This document shows, piece by piece, positions 4,730 to 6,546 of a stretch of DNA of 6,546 bases (its first letter is position 1; the number at the start of each line of letters is the position of its first letter). Source of the DNA: Nitrospinota bacterium (GTDB lineage: Bacteria > Nitrospinota_A > JADGAW01); the NCBI GenBank assembly GCA_015231815.1, contig JADGAW010000122.1, positions 1 to 6,546 on the forward strand, in the 5' to 3' direction. The notes beneath the pieces were generated by a model, which worked only from the letters and a program-made list of their open reading frames with translations, was not told where the DNA came from and searched no databases. A program made the position numbers and the translations under genes.

Positions 4730-6546
4730 CCTTTTATTCCTATAAAGGCGGGGTCGGAAGGACCCTCGCCCTTGTAAATACTGCTTACGCTCTTGCAACA
4801 GAAAGCAACGCAAAGGTCGTAGCGGTGGATTTTGATCTGGAGGCTCCCGGAATAGATGTCATCCCTCCCTTTAACGAAATTCAAACTGAAAAAGGCGGAA
4901 TTGTCGAATATATCGCTGCATATAGTGATCGGGAAAAACCAGACCCGCAAAAATTGCCTTCGTTAAAACCGTATGCGTCAAAAGTCAAGGGGGTTAAAAA
5001 CCTGACCCTTATCCCGGCGGGAAGAAAGGACGGAACCTATCAGGAAAACCTGTGTAAAATCAGTTGGCAGGAGTTGTACAAAAATAAAAGGGGCTTCGAT
5101 TTTTTCGAGAACCTGAAAAAAAAGATAGAAGAGGAATTCAACCCCGACTACCTATTAATCGATTCCCGAACAGGACTTGCCGACATTGCGGGAATAACCA
5201 CACATCAGCTCGCCGAAATGATCGTCTTGATCTTTAATCTCAACAGCCAGAACATTCTCGGAGCTGAAAAGGCGTACATGTCATTTATACATTCCGGCAA
5301 ACCGATAAAAACCCTCCTCGTCGCATCGCCGATACCAAAGGGTCAATTTCTGGACGATACCATATTGAAGAAAAAGCTCAAGGAGGTGGAGAAAAGAATG
5401 CCCCGTGCGATTAACAGCGGAAAGGACAGCAAGGACAAGGTAATCCTCGTTCCCTATGAACCAGTTCTGGCTCTGGACGATATTCTTTTCACGCAAAAAC
5501 ACCCATCAGAAGATCTGGCGAAGGAGTATAAAGCCATCGCCGGACTGATAGAGAAAAACAACCCCTCAGACTTCAGGGCGAAGATCAACAAAGCACTGGA
5601 ACTTCAGGAACAGGAGCGTTATAAAGAGGCCGAATTTGCATTGCAACATGCAATCAAGGAAAGACCCCAAGAGGCAAAAGGCTATTTCTATTACGGCAAT
5701 CTTCTTATGGAGCTTGGAAAATTTAACGAGGCTGAAGAAAACTATCAAAGGGCAACTGAACTGGACGTAAAAAATGTTGAGTACCTTTCCTCTCTTGCAA
5801 CGGCACAGACACGGAACAAAAATTTGCCGTTGGCACTGGAAACCCTTCAAAAAGCGGAAAATATCTCGCCAGAAAACGTTTCATTGCTGGAAAGGATTGC
5901 CAACCTGCATTATCGGCTTGAACAAAATGACAAGTACAAGGACTACCTGACCAAGGCCCAGAAGTTGCAACTGCCCCTTACCAGCAATAAAGAGATATCT
6001 CCCACCAAACTGTTTAACTCCCTTTATCCCCGTTTTTTTGAGGCAAAGCTGGATTTCCCGAAAGACTTTAACCGCAACCTATTCTGGAAAGAATTAAAGG
6101 AGGCGGTAGGTCTTGATTTCAAAGGAAAGTCCGCAATTATAATCGGTTGTACAATGGGGACAGTCACCTATTTTCAGGCAAAACAATTGCTCGAGATTAT
6201 TAGGAAGGAAACCAATGATTTTAGTAAGGTTTTAGGAAAAGGTTTCAAAATAGTGAAAGATAAATTGAAGGAAGATGAGTTGGAAAGCATTAAAAGCGAA
6301 AAAAGTCTAAAAACCCTCTTGAAAAACATCAACGCCAATGAAGCTTCTCCCTTTCATTATTTTCTTTCCCAAACTTTGAGGGAAAAGAAAAAATATCAGG
6401 AGTCCCTTAAACATATCGACCTTTGTATTCAAAGACCAAGCGAGAAGATGGATTTATCGGAGCTTTATCAAGTATGGGGCAACATTTGCAGAGATTATGC
6501 GAAGACCTGTTCATCCTCAGAAGAAAAAGTAAAACAATATCTCGAA
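4717..6546 (+). CDS. KGGVGR-variant ParA/MinD-like P-loop ATPase fused to TPR repeats (3' end outside window)
   Basis: The frame is open from the ATG at 4717 to the window end, giving 610 residues with no stop, so the C-terminus is missing. AGGGA at 4701-4705 is a plausible ribosome binding site. The N-terminus has a deviant Walker A, YSYKGGVGRTLA: the SIMIBI signature lysine K10 is kept, but the usual P-loop lysine is R15. VDFDLEAPG (37-45; D38, D40) forms the switch I/Walker A' region and YLLIDSRTG (145-153; D149) the Walker B. This ATPase domain spans about 1-275. TPR repeats follow with exact 34-residue spacing, at roughly 286-319, 320-353, 354-387 and 388-421. A non-TPR segment (about 430-540) is followed by further TPR-like helices at about 543-600. 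SIMIBI ATPases switch through nucleotide-dependent dimers, and TPRs bind proteins or peptides. I infer a sensor/switch that controls the nitrilase-like neighbour. The ATPase and TPR calls are firm; the role is not. Confidence 0.85.
   Translation, partial: MYTVTFYSYKGGVGRTLALVNTAYALATESNAKVVAVDFDLEAPGIDVIPPFNEIQTEKGGIVEYIAAYSDREKPDPQKLPSLKPYASKVKGVKNLTLIPAGRKDGTYQENLCKISWQELYKNKRGFDFFENLKKKIEEEFNPDYLLIDSRTGLADIAGITTHQLAEMIVLIFNLNSQNILGAEKAYMSFIHSGKPIKTLLVASPIPKGQFLDDTILKKKLKEVEKRMPRAINSGKDSKDKVILVPYEPVLALDDILFTQKHPSEDLAKEYKAIAGLIEKNNPSDFRAKINKALELQEQERYKEAEFALQHAIKERPQEAKGYFYYGNLLMELGKFNEAEENYQRATELDVKNVEYLSSLATAQTRNKNLPLALETLQKAENISPENVSLLERIANLHYRLEQNDKYKDYLTKAQKLQLPLTSNKEISPTKLFNSLYPRFFEAKLDFPKDFNRNLFWKELKEAVGLDFKGKSAIIIGCTMGTVTYFQAKQLLEIIRKETNDFSKVLGKGFKIVKDKLKEDELESIKSEKSLKTLLKNINANEASPFHYFLSQTLREKKKYQESLKHIDLCIQRPSEKMDLSELYQVWGNICRDYAKTCSSSEEKVKQYLE

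Noticed and set aside
4639..4950. Reverse-strand frame spanning the winged-helix/ATPase junction
   Set aside because: It covers the conserved Walker A and switch I of the ATPase on the other strand. It is a by-product of that coding sequence.
5566..5850. Reverse-strand frames under the ATPase/TPR region, including 5281-5502
   Set aside because: The forward frame is a regular TPR array with exact 34-residue spacing, and the reverse translations have no family features.

Overview
This is an AT-rich bacterial chromosomal window with every supportable gene on the + strand. It appears to join a short housekeeping/envelope operon to the start of an accessory island. No gene here fixes the taxon. 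The moderate AT richness, the Trm112-like protein next to an ArnT-type glycosyltransferase, and the lack of clear Shine-Dalgarno sequences before several genes would fit a Planctomycete (for example an anammox-type lineage) or a deltaproteobacterium-like organism. This is a low-confidence guess.

Layout. Positions 1-303 hold no convincing gene. A strong sigma70-like promoter (304-332), overlapped by an inverted repeat, precedes a two-gene operon. The first gene (362-550) encodes a 62-aa Trm112-family zinc-ribbon protein. The second, 12 nt downstream, runs 563-2080 from a TTG start and encodes a 505-aa ArnT/GT39-type membrane glycosyltransferase. The intergenic stretch 2081-2268 is unusually rich in the word AAGGT/ACCTT and contains an 8-bp hairpin. 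Positions 2269-2457 carry the N-terminus of a radical SAM protein with an intact CX3CX2C cluster motif. It loses family character after about residue 37 and ends in very AT-rich DNA, so it looks like a broken chromosomal gene at an island boundary.

The island proper is three consecutive genes. The first (2476-3969) encodes a 497-aa protein whose C-terminal half is a nitrilase-superfamily (C-N hydrolase) domain with a plausible Glu-Lys-Cys triad, behind about 215 residues I cannot assign. The second (4055-4729) encodes a 224-aa helical protein with a winged-helix domain. The third starts at 4717, overlaps the second by 13 nt, and stays open to the end of the window. It is a ParA/MinD-like P-loop ATPase of the KGGVGR variant type fused to tetratricopeptide repeats, with at least 610 residues.

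My reading, which is inference, is that these three genes form one system: a TPR-ATPase sensor or switch, a winged-helix regulator or adaptor, and a nitrilase-like enzymatic effector. The organisation resembles NTPase-regulated bacterial conflict (defence) systems. I do not recall a characterised system with exactly this trio. The 3' end of the ATPase gene, any further components and the far border of the island lie beyond the window.
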